The notes beneath the pieces are model-generated. The model saw only the letters and a program-made list of their open reading frames with translations. It searched no databases and was not told the DNA's origin. Position numbers and translations under genes: made by a program. This document shows, piece after piece, positions 8,775 through 14,824 of a stretch of 26,798 bases of DNA; position 1 is the first letter of the stretch, and each line of letters opens with the position of its first letter. The stretch comes from a virus. The stretch covers positions 1 to 26,798 of IMG/VR virus record IMGVR_UViG_3300025423_000074. One strand, given 5' to 3'.

Positions 8775-9461
8775 TTGGTCAAACAGATCAAAGCGGGTTG
8801 CGATCAACTCCATGAAGGACGCATGGCGATTGAGGAGTTCAAGAAGGGGACTGAACGCGCCATTGGTGACGTTAAAGCCATTGCAAAAGAAGTTTCAGGG
8901 ATTTGGGTTTGGCTTAAGAGTTTATTTGGCGCTAAGAAAGCTGTTGTCGCCGTTGCAGAGCCTATTAAAAAAGTTAAACGTCACCAAGACCCTGAAGAAC
9001 TCCAGGCACAACTTATCGTGGATGTTGGTCAAAAAATGGGAGACTTCTTTGATTTGCATCAGAAGCTCACAAATTATTACAAAGACCTTGAGGAAACATC
9101 AAACACGGTCTACGACCCAAACGCAAACCTTGCCAAGAACGCAATGGATAGGGCGCTCGTAGAACTTCAACTGGAGAACTTGAGCATAGAGATACGAGAG
9201 GCTATGGTGTATGCGCCGCCTGAGTTAAAGGACATATACACGAGGTTTCTCAAGATGCACAGTCGGATTGTTGAAGAACAGGAATTCGCAAGGCGTGAGC
9301 AAATCAGAAAAAGGAATGAGGCAAGATGGCTACGCGAGGAAATCAGCAAGCGCCGACAAATGCGGGTCGCCTTGGCGGTAACGCTCGGGCTTCTGGCGGC
9401 GTGGGTGTGGGGCTTGATGATTACTCTGCGTCTGACGACTCAGGATTTCATGCAATACTAA
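8775..9461 (+). CDS. Conserved membrane-anchored coiled-coil protein; start uncertain
   Basis: From TTG 8775 this reads 228 aa: a helical N-terminal part, a central charged helical region, and a C-terminal basic stretch followed by one membrane helix (VALAVTLGLLAAWVWGLMIT). It is probably an inner-membrane protein of the lysis region, function unknown. The start is doubtful. The frame stays open upstream to TAG 8733-8735, and the peptide before the TTG reads DPITLLLGAVTLV after an ATT at 8739. That peptide looks like the conserved N-terminus of a family I recall beginning M-(I)-DP-I/V. ATG 8823 is preceded by AAGGA, but only three bases away. The last 136 bases overlap the next gene in another frame. 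Confidence 0.65.
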   Translation: MVKQIKAGCDQLHEGRMAIEEFKKGTERAIGDVKAIAKEVSGIWVWLKSLFGAKKAVVAVAEPIKKVKRHQDPEELQAQLIVDVGQKMGDFFDLHQKLTNYYKDLEETSNTVYDPNANLAKNAMDRALVELQLENLSIEIREAMVYAPPELKDIYTRFLKMHSRIVEEQEFARREQIRKRNEARWLREEISKRRQMRVALAVTLGLLAAWVWGLMITLRLTTQDFMQY

Positions 9462-9604
9462 TCTTGTTGGTGTTGTTGTTTGCTTTGTTAGTGCCTGCGG
9501 CTGGATACGTTTGGTATCGGGCATACGTGGCTGAAATGGCAATGGAGCATACTTTGCGAAAACTGCAACAGGCTCAGAAAGAAATTGAGGAAGCAAGGAA
9601 ATGA
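9326..9604 (+). CDS. Small single-pass membrane protein
   Basis: This 92-aa protein has a Gly/Asn/Arg-rich N-terminus, one strong membrane helix at about 41-64 (FHAILILLVLLFALLVPAAG) and a charged coiled-coil tail (residues 70-92, ending KEIEEARK). A GAGG-like ribosome site precedes ATG 9326. The first 136 bases overlap the end of the preceding gene out of frame, and the stop overlaps the next start (ATGA). The build resembles an inner-membrane spanin or lysis accessory, but the true Rz/Rz1 pair lies downstream, so I leave the function open. Confidence 0.6.
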   Translation: MATRGNQQAPTNAGRLGGNARASGGVGVGLDDYSASDDSGFHAILILLVLLFALLVPAAGYVWYRAYVAEMAMEHTLRKLQQAQKEIEEARK

Positions 9605-9807
9605 AATGGTGGATTTTCTTGATTGCTTGCTTGGTGTTTATTTATCATTCAGAGGATGATTACAGATACCCATGCCAAAACCCTGACAACTGGAGTAACG
9701 ATGAGTGCAAACCGCCAACCTGTCACGCAAATCAATCTTGCCCTGAATATTTTGAAAAAGATGGTCTCCAAAGATATAACGCCAGAGCAACAAATTACCA
9801 GCGATAG
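9601..9807 (+). CDS. Small secreted Cys-rich protein
   Basis: The 68-aa protein starts with a short hydrophobic leader (WWIFLIACLVFIY) and continues DDYRYPCQNP, ECKPPTCH and SCPEY, giving Cys26, Cys38, Cys42 and Cys48 outside the leader. I recall similar leader-plus-DYRYPCQ-x-P-x-NW proteins in phages of this type. It is probably exported to the periplasm with disulphide bonds. LIAC at residues 7-10 looks like a lipobox, but it is unusually close to the start and followed by more hydrophobic residues, so a lipoprotein is doubtful. It starts at an ATGA overlap, and its last 107 bases are overlapped by the next gene in the +1 frame. Confidence 0.6.
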   Translation: MKWWIFLIACLVFIYHSEDDYRYPCQNPDNWSNDECKPPTCHANQSCPEYFEKDGLQRYNARATNYQR

Positions 9808-10159
9808 ATCATTTGTCATTCGATGTTTAGCTGTCGGTTTGTTGTTTATTGTAATTATTTTTGGATATTCAGTGGTCAAAGAAGCGCAACCGTTGTTTTC
9901 CGAATCGCCCACTGATAAAGCAATCATTGCGGTTTTATCATTGATTTTGGGGCAAGCAATTCAAATCATTGCCAATTACCTTAACAGTTCTAAACCATTG
10001 TTACCAACAACGCCATGCCCACCAGCGTTTCCTGTTTCAACTTTGAACACGCCGATAACCACAATTAACACAATACCTAAACCAATCACGCCTGTTGCAC
10101 CTGTTGCGGCAGTCACGCCAACTGCGCCAAAATCAACTAGGATTGCTGACGATGATTAA
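9701..10159 (+). CDS. Two-helix membrane protein, holin candidate
   Basis: The start was set at ATG 9701 because GGAG at 9692-9695 sits five bases upstream; the frame is open further back to 9623. The 152-aa product has a short soluble N-terminus, membrane helix 1 at about 38-59 (SFVIRCLAVGLLFIVIIFGY), membrane helix 2 at about 73-94 (KAIIAVLSLILGQAIQIIAN) and a Pro/Thr-rich tail at 99-145. Two helices just before Rz, Rz1 and endolysin make this a good candidate for holin or antiholin. It overlaps the preceding gene by 107 bases out of frame and shares eight bases with the start of Rz. Confidence 0.6.
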   Translation: MSANRQPVTQINLALNILKKMVSKDITPEQQITSDRSFVIRCLAVGLLFIVIIFGYSVVKEAQPLFSESPTDKAIIAVLSLILGQAIQIIANYLNSSKPLLPTTPCPPAFPVSTLNTPITTINTIPKPITPVAPVAAVTPTAPKSTRIADDD

Positions 10160-10586
10160 TCCATACCTGCTTATTGGCGTATTGGCGCTTTGTGTGGCTG
10201 CTTTCTTTGAAGGCATCCATTACAAGTCATTGGAAGATCAAGCGGAAATCGCTAAACTTAATGAGCAAGCCAGACAAATTGAACAACAACGGGTGCAAGA
10301 CGCAAACGATCACGCAACTAAATTAAGGCAAGCAAATGCAAAAGCTGACCAACAAATTACTAAGCTCAAGTCTGACGTTGCTTCTGGCGAGTTGCGGCTC
10401 AGTATCAGTGCCGTACAAGCCACCAGCAATCCCGCCTTTGCCACCAGAGTTGGGGGCGAAACAAGATGCGACATTGACCCAACGGCTGCTCAATCTATTG
10501 TCACCATCGCAGCAGACGGGGACAAAGCAATCAGACAATTGAACGAATTGATTGATTTTTACAACCAACTGAAAGGGTCAAAATGA
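10152..10586 (+). CDS. Rz: Rz-like inner-membrane spanin
   Basis: Start ATG 10152 gives 144 aa beginning with an N-terminal signal-anchor (YLLIGVLALCVAAFFEGIHY). A long Gln/Ala/Lys-rich coiled coil follows (about residues 27-80), then a C-terminal globular stretch. This is the layout of lambda Rz-type i-spanins, which pair with an outer-membrane Rz1 lipoprotein to fuse the two membranes at the end of lysis. The matching Rz1 lies entirely inside this gene in the +1 frame (10336-10542). The start overlaps the previous gene by eight bases and the stop overlaps the endolysin start (ATGA). Confidence 0.85.
   Translation: MINPYLLIGVLALCVAAFFEGIHYKSLEDQAEIAKLNEQARQIEQQRVQDANDHATKLRQANAKADQQITKLKSDVASGELRLSISAVQATSNPAFATRVGGETRCDIDPTAAQSIVTIAADGDKAIRQLNELIDFYNQLKGSK
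10336..10542 (+). CDS. Rz1: Rz1-like outer-membrane spanin nested in Rz
   Basis: This 68-aa protein is wholly embedded in the Rz gene in the +1 frame. It has a basic start, a hydrophobic h-region and a lipobox LASC with Cys20 (SSLTLLLASCGSVSVP). The mature part of about 49 aa is proline-rich (YKPPAIPPLPPE). A short Pro-rich lipoprotein encoded inside Rz is diagnostic of the o-spanin Rz1, which spans the periplasm with Rz. The nested arrangement is the same as in lambda. Confidence comes from the lipobox, Pro-rich mature region and location together. Confidence 0.88.
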   Translation: MQKLTNKLLSSSLTLLLASCGSVSVPYKPPAIPPLPPELGAKQDATLTQRLLNLLSPSQQTGTKQSDN

Positions 10587-11104
10587 TTGAAAATTGGCAA
10601 ACCTGTTTTAACCATGTGATGCAAAGTGAAGGCGGCTATGTTTGGGACAAAGACGATGCTGGCGGTGAAACCAATCACGGTGTGACCAAAGCAGCCTGGG
10701 CAGCATACATTGGCAGACCTGTACATGATGGTGAAATGAAAGCGTTGACGCTGGAAGAAGTTGAGCCGTTTTACAAATCACGCTATTGGGATGTGAACAA
10801 ATGCGATGAATTACCCGCTGGCGTTGATTACGTTATGTTTGATTTTGGCGTAAATGCTGGCGTGAAACGTGCCGCTAAATTTTTGCAACAAGCCCTTGGA
10901 GTTACTGCCGATGGTTCAATTGGCGAATGGACGATTGAGGCTGCAAGAAACGTCAACACGCAAGAATTGATTGCCGCTTTCAGCCAAGTAAAAGATCAGT
11001 TTTATCGTGAACTGGTGCAAAAAAATCCCCATGACGAAAAATTTCTTCATGGGTGGTTAAATCGTGTTGCATCAGTGCAAAACACGGCAGATCAGATGGT
11101 TTAA
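10583..11104 (+). CDS. GH108-type endolysin (N-acetylmuramidase)
   Basis: The 173-aa protein shows the glycoside hydrolase 108 signature at its N-terminus: SEGGYV at 15-20 with catalytic Glu16, then DDAGGETNHGVTKAAW. The C-terminal half is the peptidoglycan-binding domain usual in this family (DFGVNAGVKRAAKFLQQALG, then VTADGSIGEWT). It should cut the glycan backbone of the host wall after holin triggering. It has no signal peptide, so it needs a holin for access. It closes the lysis cassette, overlapping Rz by ATGA. Its stop TAA (11102-11104) overlaps the stop of the facing gene on the other strand. Confidence 0.92.
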   Translation: MIENWQTCFNHVMQSEGGYVWDKDDAGGETNHGVTKAAWAAYIGRPVHDGEMKALTLEEVEPFYKSRYWDVNKCDELPAGVDYVMFDFGVNAGVKRAAKFLQQALGVTADGSIGEWTIEAARNVNTQELIAAFSQVKDQFYRELVQKNPHDEKFLHGWLNRVASVQNTADQMV

Positions 11105-11217
11105 TCACAAAGGGATTCAATTACCAGCCAAACAGCAATTGCAACAACGGTAAAGAATCCTGCTCCAAAAAACAAGATTGTGCAAAGCATGAGGATGTTG
11201 TAAATATCGTCATCCAT
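11101..11217 (-). CDS. 38-aa single-helix membrane peptide
   Basis: On the minus strand, ATG at 11217-11215 to TAA at 11103-11101 encodes 38 aa: an acidic start (MDDDIYNILM), a strong hydrophobic helix (LCTILFFGAGFFTVVAIAVW) and a short acidic end. Its start overlaps the end of the upstream gene by eight bases, the same spacing used by two other micro-ORFs in this operon, so it is probably coupled and translated. It is the last gene of the leftward operon and shares its stop region with the convergent endolysin gene. Function unknown; a small inner-membrane peptide is likely. Confidence 0.6.
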   Translation of the reverse strand: MDDDIYNILMLCTILFFGAGFFTVVAIAVWLVIESLCD

Positions 11218-11572
11218 TGTTTTTCTCTTTGAGTTTGTCTGCAACTGCCCATATTGAGCCTAAAGTTAGCGAACGGTTTTCACGCAAAAGTGTTTCTAAT
11301 TCTTCGCCAGTCAGGTCTACCCATGTGCGGGGTTGTGGGCGAGTGTCAATACGACCAGTTGCAATGTAACAATCTAACTGTTCTTTGGTAACGTCACCAT
11401 ATTGTTTTAGGTGGAATACAGGCTCACCCTGCTCTGCCTTGGGTTGTGGGTGAAAGTCGCTATGCTCTTTCATGGCCTCGCGGCTGAAAAAACAGGACGT
11501 AAACTCTTGCTGTTGCTTGGGTTGTGAATATTGACAAACACAATTCCATTTTCCACATAAGTTACATGGCAT
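11210..11572 (-). CDS. Conserved phage protein, unknown function
   Basis: The 120-aa protein opens with MPCNLCGKWNCVC, a Cys-rich knuckle (Cys3, 6, 11, 13) that could bind zinc. It contains QPKAEQGEPVFHLKQYGDVT and TRPQPRTWVDLTGEELETLL, linker-like PQP motifs shared with the next upstream gene. An AAGGAG ribosome site precedes the ATG at 11572. I recall proteins with EPV...PQPR...LT-x-EE in phages of Burkholderiales, none with a known function. The gene belongs to the leftward early operon. Confidence 0.65.
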   Translation of the reverse strand: MPCNLCGKWNCVCQYSQPKQQQEFTSCFFSREAMKEHSDFHPQPKAEQGEPVFHLKQYGDVTKEQLDCYIATGRIDTRPQPRTWVDLTGEELETLLRENRSLTLGSIWAVADKLKEKNNG

Positions 11573-11575
11573 CGC

Positions 11576-11965
11576 TTACTCCTTTATGCCGTGGGCGGCT
11601 TCGATTGCTCTGGCAAAACGAGTTCTAAAGTCATTCACAATTCCGACCAAAGGCATATTTGCCACTGTGTCGGCGATTTCATCAATCTGCTCATCCGTTA
11701 GCGGCTTGCGGGGTTGTGGGTGGGTGTAAAGAGGTTTGCATGACCAACTTTCAAGCAACTTACCTTCTGGGTTGTCATACCAAATATCGTCTTCTTCGCC
11801 ATTAGAGTCAATGGTCATCCACGCCACAGGTTCTTGCTTCTCTGCCTCTGCAATAATTGTTTTGGCAAACCAAGAATTGTGTTGAGAGCAAGGTGTTTTT
11901 AAGCAAGCATCAATATCGCCTTTTACTGTGCAATTCATACAAATGTCCATTGCTTCACTCATCAT
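11576..11965 (-). CDS. Conserved phage protein with EPVAW...YTHPQPR motif
   Basis: The 129-aa protein has an N-terminal Cys cluster (CMNC at 9-12, then Cys21 and Cys26), the segment EKQEPVAWMTID, then KPLYTHPQPRKPLTDEQIDE and a helical C-terminus. The EPVAW...PLYTHPQP arrangement is familiar from small proteins of betaproteobacterial phages, always of unknown function. The strong GGGGAGAAG ribosome site lies inside the last codons of the upstream gene, and start and stop overlap (ATGATGA). Either of two adjacent ATGs (11965 or 11962) could be used. Confidence 0.7.
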   Translation of the reverse strand: MMSEAMDICMNCTVKGDIDACLKTPCSQHNSWFAKTIIAEAEKQEPVAWMTIDSNGEEDDIWYDNPEGKLLESWSCKPLYTHPQPRKPLTDEQIDEIADTVANMPLVGIVNDFRTRFARAIEAAHGIKE

Positions 11966-12198
11966 CTTCTCCCCAAATAAATGCGTTTAACAGTAAAAAG
12001 ATAAGATGATTTTTTGTTTCTTTTTTCTGCTTCTGCTTTAGCTTCGGCAAGACTGTGATAAATTTTGTGAATCGTAAAAGCCTCAAGATGCCCATTTATC
12101 CTAAATGGTGCTCTAGGATGTTTACGAACAATCCAAATTGTGTTTATTTTTTGAATAACATCTTGCAACATATCTTCTTTGCTTAAAAAGATTTTCAT
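11962..12198 (-). CDS. Small basic protein, unknown
   Basis: The 78-aa protein is Lys/Arg-rich (IVRKHPRAPFRINGHLEAF; AEAKAEAEKRNKKSSYLFTV), probably a small alpha/beta fold, with no motif I recognise. GGGGAGAAGATGA precedes the start, and the start overlaps the stop of the upstream 37-aa membrane peptide (ATGA). It is part of the leftward operon and probably an early accessory protein. Confidence 0.6.
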   Translation of the reverse strand: MKIFLSKEDMLQDVIQKINTIWIVRKHPRAPFRINGHLEAFTIHKIYHSLAEAKAEAEKRNKKSSYLFTVKRIYLGRR

Positions 12199-12308
12199 TC
12201 ATCTTCTCCCCAAGGATGGTTGATTGCATCAGCGTACAAAGCCAAGCAACCACCAACAATAAACAACACAACAATTACGCCAACAAAAATGTCAATCCAA
12301 TCAGTCAT
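12195..12308 (-). CDS. 37-aa single-helix membrane peptide
   Basis: On the minus strand, ATG 12308-12306 to TGA 12197-12195 encodes 37 aa: MTDWIDIF, a hydrophobic helix (VGVIVVLFIVGGCLALY), then an acidic end HPWGEDE. It overlaps the end of the upstream gene by eight bases and the start of the downstream gene by four (ATGA), which fills the gap between the two larger genes exactly. That fit, plus its membrane-helix composition, supports a real coupled gene. Its last codons also carry the ribosome site of the next gene. Function unknown. Confidence 0.6.
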   Translation of the reverse strand: MTDWIDIFVGVIVVLFIVGGCLALYADAINHPWGEDE

Positions 12309-12618
12309 TTTGTAACTCCTGAATAATTCGTTTACGCCAGCCGCTTGCCTTGTTTTCAATCAAACGGTATTTGTAGCAACCATTGCCAATGTATTCTTTG
12401 TCAATTTCGTGGCTACCAAATCGAGATTTACGCAAATGCCGCAATTGTGCGCTGATGCTTGCTGGTGGGTCGTTTGTAATGTCGGCAATGTCTGCAAGTG
12501 TGTACCAACCACCATCCTGAATTGCATTCCACACACGCAGCAATTGACCTGTCAAACGCGCATCATCACGCGATGGCACATAATCATCACCATCAAACCT
12601 CAATTCTAAATTTGTCAT
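12301..12618 (-). CDS. Winged-helix DNA-binding protein
   Basis: The 105-aa protein contains ARLTGQLLRVWNAIQDGGWY, then TLADIADITNDPPASISAQL and RHLRKSRFG, followed by a wing-like segment with GCYKYRL. That is a winged helix-turn-helix at about residues 36-90, the ASISAQLRHLRK helix being the probable recognition helix. Proteins of this pattern are common in early regions of phages of Proteobacteria, usually without assigned targets. Its start overlaps the stop of the 25-aa membrane peptide (ATGA). It could regulate this operon or serve replication/recombination; neither is shown. Confidence 0.75.
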   Translation of the reverse strand: MTNLELRFDGDDYVPSRDDARLTGQLLRVWNAIQDGGWYTLADIADITNDPPASISAQLRHLRKSRFGSHEIDKEYIGNGCYKYRLIENKASGWRKRIIQELQND

Positions 12619-12692
12619 AAAGTACCTTTTAAAAGAAGTTCAAGCAAAGCCACCACAACCATTGCGGCGGCAAGCAACTCAAAATCATTCAT
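12615..12692 (-). CDS. 25-aa hydrophobic micro-ORF
   Basis: On the minus strand, ATG 12692-12690 to TGA 12617-12615 encodes MNDFELLAAAMVVVALLELL plus LKGTL, a single short membrane-type helix. It overlaps the upstream gene by eight bases and the downstream start by four (ATGA), exactly as the 37-aa ORF does. At 25 aa it could arise by chance, but the spacing rule shared with its neighbours argues for translation. Confidence 0.45.
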   Translation of the reverse strand: MNDFELLAAAMVVVALLELLLKGTL

Positions 12693-12837
12693 TGATTTGT
12701 TCGCCTTTTTCCATTACCTCCGCAATTCGTCTTGCAGCATCGGCAATTTTTTCAGGCTCAATATTTACGCCAAACGGGATGCTTGACAGAATGGCATGAG
12801 CAGCCAGCGCATAGTACATTTTGAATGTTTCAGACAT
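12685..12837 (-). CDS. Small helical protein, unknown
   Basis: ATG 12837 was chosen because AAGGAA lies about six bases upstream; a longer reading from 12924 would overlap the preceding gene. The 50-aa product (MSETFKMYYALAAHAILSSI, then a charged helix ADAARRIAEVMEKGEQ) is probably one or two amphipathic helices. No motif is recognised. It follows the SSB-like gene closely in the leftward recombination operon. Confidence 0.55.
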   Translation of the reverse strand: MSETFKMYYALAAHAILSSIPFGVNIEPEKIADAARRIAEVMEKGEQINE

Positions 12838-12847
12838 GGTTGTTTCC

Positions 12848-13099
12848 TTAAAACGGGATTTCAGAATCGTTGAAGTCATCTTTTGGCAAACCTTCGTAAG
12901 TCGGTTTTTGTGGGCGTGGCTCATTCAAAAAAGCCCAACCAGCCCAACCTCCCTCCATTAGCGGCAGGTTATCAATTTTCAGCATCAAACCATTTTTGGT
13001 GTCAATGACAGAGCCAATGCGTTGGTAGCGGTTTTTGGTTTTACCTTCTTTTTGGTAAGTGCCAACAACCGTGCTGACCTCATAAACTGTTTTGGACAT
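12848..13099 (-). CDS. SSB-like small protein with acidic tail
   Basis: The 83-aa protein has a beta-rich body (YEVSTVVGTYQKEGKTKNRY, QRIGSVIDTKNGLMLKID) and ends in DDFNDSEIPF. A C-terminal acidic tail ending in IPF is the protein-docking tip of bacterial single-strand binding proteins. I recall relatives of this short protein next to recombination genes in betaproteobacterial phages. Together with ERF and the YqaJ nuclease immediately upstream, a ssDNA-binding or recombination accessory role is reasonable. The body is shorter than a normal SSB OB fold (about 110 aa), so it may be a minimal OB fold or only a tail mimic that binds SSB partners. Confidence 0.65.
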   Translation of the reverse strand: MSKTVYEVSTVVGTYQKEGKTKNRYQRIGSVIDTKNGLMLKIDNLPLMEGGWAGWAFLNEPRPQKPTYEGLPKDDFNDSEIPF

Positions 13100-13108
13100 T
13101 TTTTACTT

Positions 13109-13723
13109 TCAAGTGTGAATCAGGGTTTTCAAAGTTGCAATGCGTTGTTCTAATTCGGTTAAAAACAAATGCACTTCATTTTCTAAGTTGGCAATGTATT
13201 TGTCGTCACGCTCGATGCGGGTGATAAACAACTGCAAACCTTCGGGTGCGCGTGGGTCAAAACTTACAAAGTCATTCCACAAACGATTGGCGCAAGCCAT
13301 TTGCCACTGGACTTGCGGCATATATTTGGTCGGCATTTTGCCAGCCAACAAAGTATCAAAATGCGTTGCGGTGTTTGGGCATTTGATCTCGACCATTCCA
13401 TCATCACTCACCAACCCGTCTGGCGAGGCAGCGCACATTGGCAAAAATGGGTGGTCAATGATTCCTACCTCATCAACCAAAACATTCTTGCTTGCTTCAT
13501 AAGCAGCACGGGCATACGGCTCGGTTTCTGTACCCCAATCCATCGCAGCATTGCTGAATGATTCTTGTTTTTTGCCTGTCAATCGTTCGCAAATTAATTG
13601 CGTCATGTAATTTTCACGGCTAGTGGAATACCCTGATTTGGTTTTGGCGATAACGTCAGCCACTTTGCTGGCGGTCACTTTGCCCAATCGGGCTTCAAAC
13701 CATGCGTCTGTGCGTTGCTCCAT
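13109..13723 (-). CDS. YqaJ/lambda exonuclease-type recombination nuclease
   Basis: The 204-aa protein matches the YqaJ viral recombinase family: QRTDAWFEARLGKVTASKVA at the N-terminus, WGTETEPYARAAYE (Glu68), SPDGLV with Asp102, VEIKCP with Glu112 and Lys114, and a Gln-rich helix MPQVQWQMACA. These are the PD-(D/E)XK active-site elements of lambda Exo-like 5'-3' nucleases. It should resect double-strand ends so that the annealase can pair the strands. Its ATG overlaps the stop of the ERF gene by one base, so both partners are made from one coupled message. Confidence 0.92.
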   Translation of the reverse strand: MEQRTDAWFEARLGKVTASKVADVIAKTKSGYSTSRENYMTQLICERLTGKKQESFSNAAMDWGTETEPYARAAYEASKNVLVDEVGIIDHPFLPMCAASPDGLVSDDGMVEIKCPNTATHFDTLLAGKMPTKYMPQVQWQMACANRLWNDFVSFDPRAPEGLQLFITRIERDDKYIANLENEVHLFLTELEQRIATLKTLIHT

Positions 13724-14322
13724 TACAAACTCGCTTTCTTTGCGTCTTTAGCTGCAATCATTTTTTTCTGCCAATGTTTATCAGTGCCACATGCTTTGTA
13801 AGCCTCAAGATAAACCTTTTTGAGTTGATCTTCATCTGTTGCGTCTTGAATGGCAATCAGGTGGTCAGCCATGACGTTAATGTCAACGCTTGCAACTTCA
13901 TGCGTTGTTTCGTCAGCGTCTGGTGTGCCTTCGATTGGGATGGCAAACGCTTGGAAACAAGCGTATTTGTAAGCCGCAGACATGGCTTTGTTGGTTGCCT
14001 TGTCGCCGCTATCCATTGCTTCGCCAAACGTCTTGACGGTGTGTTTAGACCCGTCTTCAACGGCAACAAAATCAAATTCAACTTCAACGGTCACATAAAA
14101 CAATGTGCCACCTGATTTGCTTTGACGTTCCAAACAATCGCGTTTTAGCACTCGCGGCAAAATACACAAACCATTTGATGCCAACAAAGGCGCAATGGCT
14201 TGATACACATCGTCAATGCCTCGGAATTTGTATCCGCTGCCCTGACTGTTTGTGCGAGTTTTGCCAATACCAACAACAGACAACGCACCTTGCACTTTGT
14301 TGATTGATTCATAAACTTTCAT
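13723..14322 (-). CDS. erf: ERF-family single-strand annealing protein
   Basis: The 199-aa protein has the ERF signature: QGSGYKFRGIDDVYQAIAPL at about 27-46, then NGLCILPRV, LFYVTVEVEFDFV and SGDKATNKAMSAAYKYAC at about 117-134. ERF proteins, first known from P22, form rings and anneal complementary single strands, allowing recombination and circularisation of phage DNA. A KAA/KKAS basic C-terminus follows a helical tail. It lies directly upstream of its probable exonuclease partner. AAGGAAA precedes the ATG, and the upstream small gene overlaps its first 14 bases. Confidence 0.93.
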   Translation of the reverse strand: MKVYESINKVQGALSVVGIGKTRTNSQGSGYKFRGIDDVYQAIAPLLASNGLCILPRVLKRDCLERQSKSGGTLFYVTVEVEFDFVAVEDGSKHTVKTFGEAMDSGDKATNKAMSAAYKYACFQAFAIPIEGTPDADETTHEVASVDINVMADHLIAIQDATDEDQLKKVYLEAYKACGTDKHWQKKMIAAKDAKKASL

Positions 14323-14542
14323 CTTTAAGTTTCCTTTCGTTTTGTTTAATTAAGCGAAAAATTACATCGTGTTCTTTGGTAGACAACAAATGGTCGATGG
14401 TTTCACGGTCACCATTAACAGATACAGCTACGACTTCGTAATCTAAGCCCTTGTCTGTGAATTCGTATTCAATGAACAAATCTCGCTCACCGAGAATTTC
14501 ATCCATTGACATTGGGTATTCAAATGTTTCAAAACTAATCAT
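14309..14542 (-). CDS. Small acidic protein, unknown
   Basis: The start was set at ATG 14542, which overlaps the stop of the upstream gene by ATGA; a reading from 14605 would run through that gene. The 77-aa product begins MISFETFEYPMSMDEILGER and has a beta-strand-like centre (LFIEYEFTDKGLDYEVVAVS) and a charged helical end. No family is recognised. It is the second gene of the leftward operon and overlaps the ERF start by 14 bases. Confidence 0.6.
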   Translation of the reverse strand: MISFETFEYPMSMDEILGERDLFIEYEFTDKGLDYEVVAVSVNGDRETIDHLLSTKEHDVIFRLIKQNERKLKDESL

Positions 14543-14745
14543 TTGACGCACCACAACATATGAACGAGAAAACCAGCGGCAAACGCCAACGTGATGTACA
14601 CCCAAAATTCAGCATTTGAAGCTGGTTCGTCTTTGAATACAGGTGTTTGATATTCAAGCTGGTTGTTGTGCTTGACGGTGTTGGGAAACGCCTCGTCAAG
14701 TGTGCGCGGATACTGTCGGGTTGTGGGATTTAGATCAATCATCAT
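14539..14745 (-). CDS. Conserved phage membrane protein, NPTTRQYPRT motif
   Basis: The first gene of the leftward operon starts at ATG 14745 with AAGGAG just upstream, giving 68 aa. The N-terminus DLNPTTRQYPRTLDEAFPN is a motif I have seen in short proteins of betaproteobacterial phages. The C-terminus is one membrane helix (FWVYITLAFAAGFLVHMLW). The soluble part would face the cytoplasm or periplasm depending on orientation; function unknown. A second in-frame ATG lies one codon downstream. Confidence 0.65.
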   Translation of the reverse strand: MMIDLNPTTRQYPRTLDEAFPNTVKHNNQLEYQTPVFKDEPASNAEFWVYITLAFAAGFLVHMLWCVK

Positions 14746-14824
14746 GTGCTCCTTAAAAGACCGCAGTTTGCGGCATGGATAGAAGTGTATCAAGAAATTT
14801 ACAAATAAACCAACAATTTGCAAA

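Noticed and set aside
8671-9162. 163-aa frame spanning the 8501 and 8775 genes
   Set aside because: Its Ser/Leu/Arg-rich translation shows no conserved features and conflicts with two better-supported frames.
9601-9630. Lipoprotein signal (LIAC) in the Cys-rich secreted protein
   Set aside because: The candidate Cys is only residue 10 and hydrophobic residues continue after it, unlike a normal lipobox. A plain signal or anchor is more likely.
13702-14115. 137-aa rightward frame opposite erf
   Set aside because: It has Cys/Phe/Val-rich composition without domain pattern and lies wholly antisense to a confidently identified gene.
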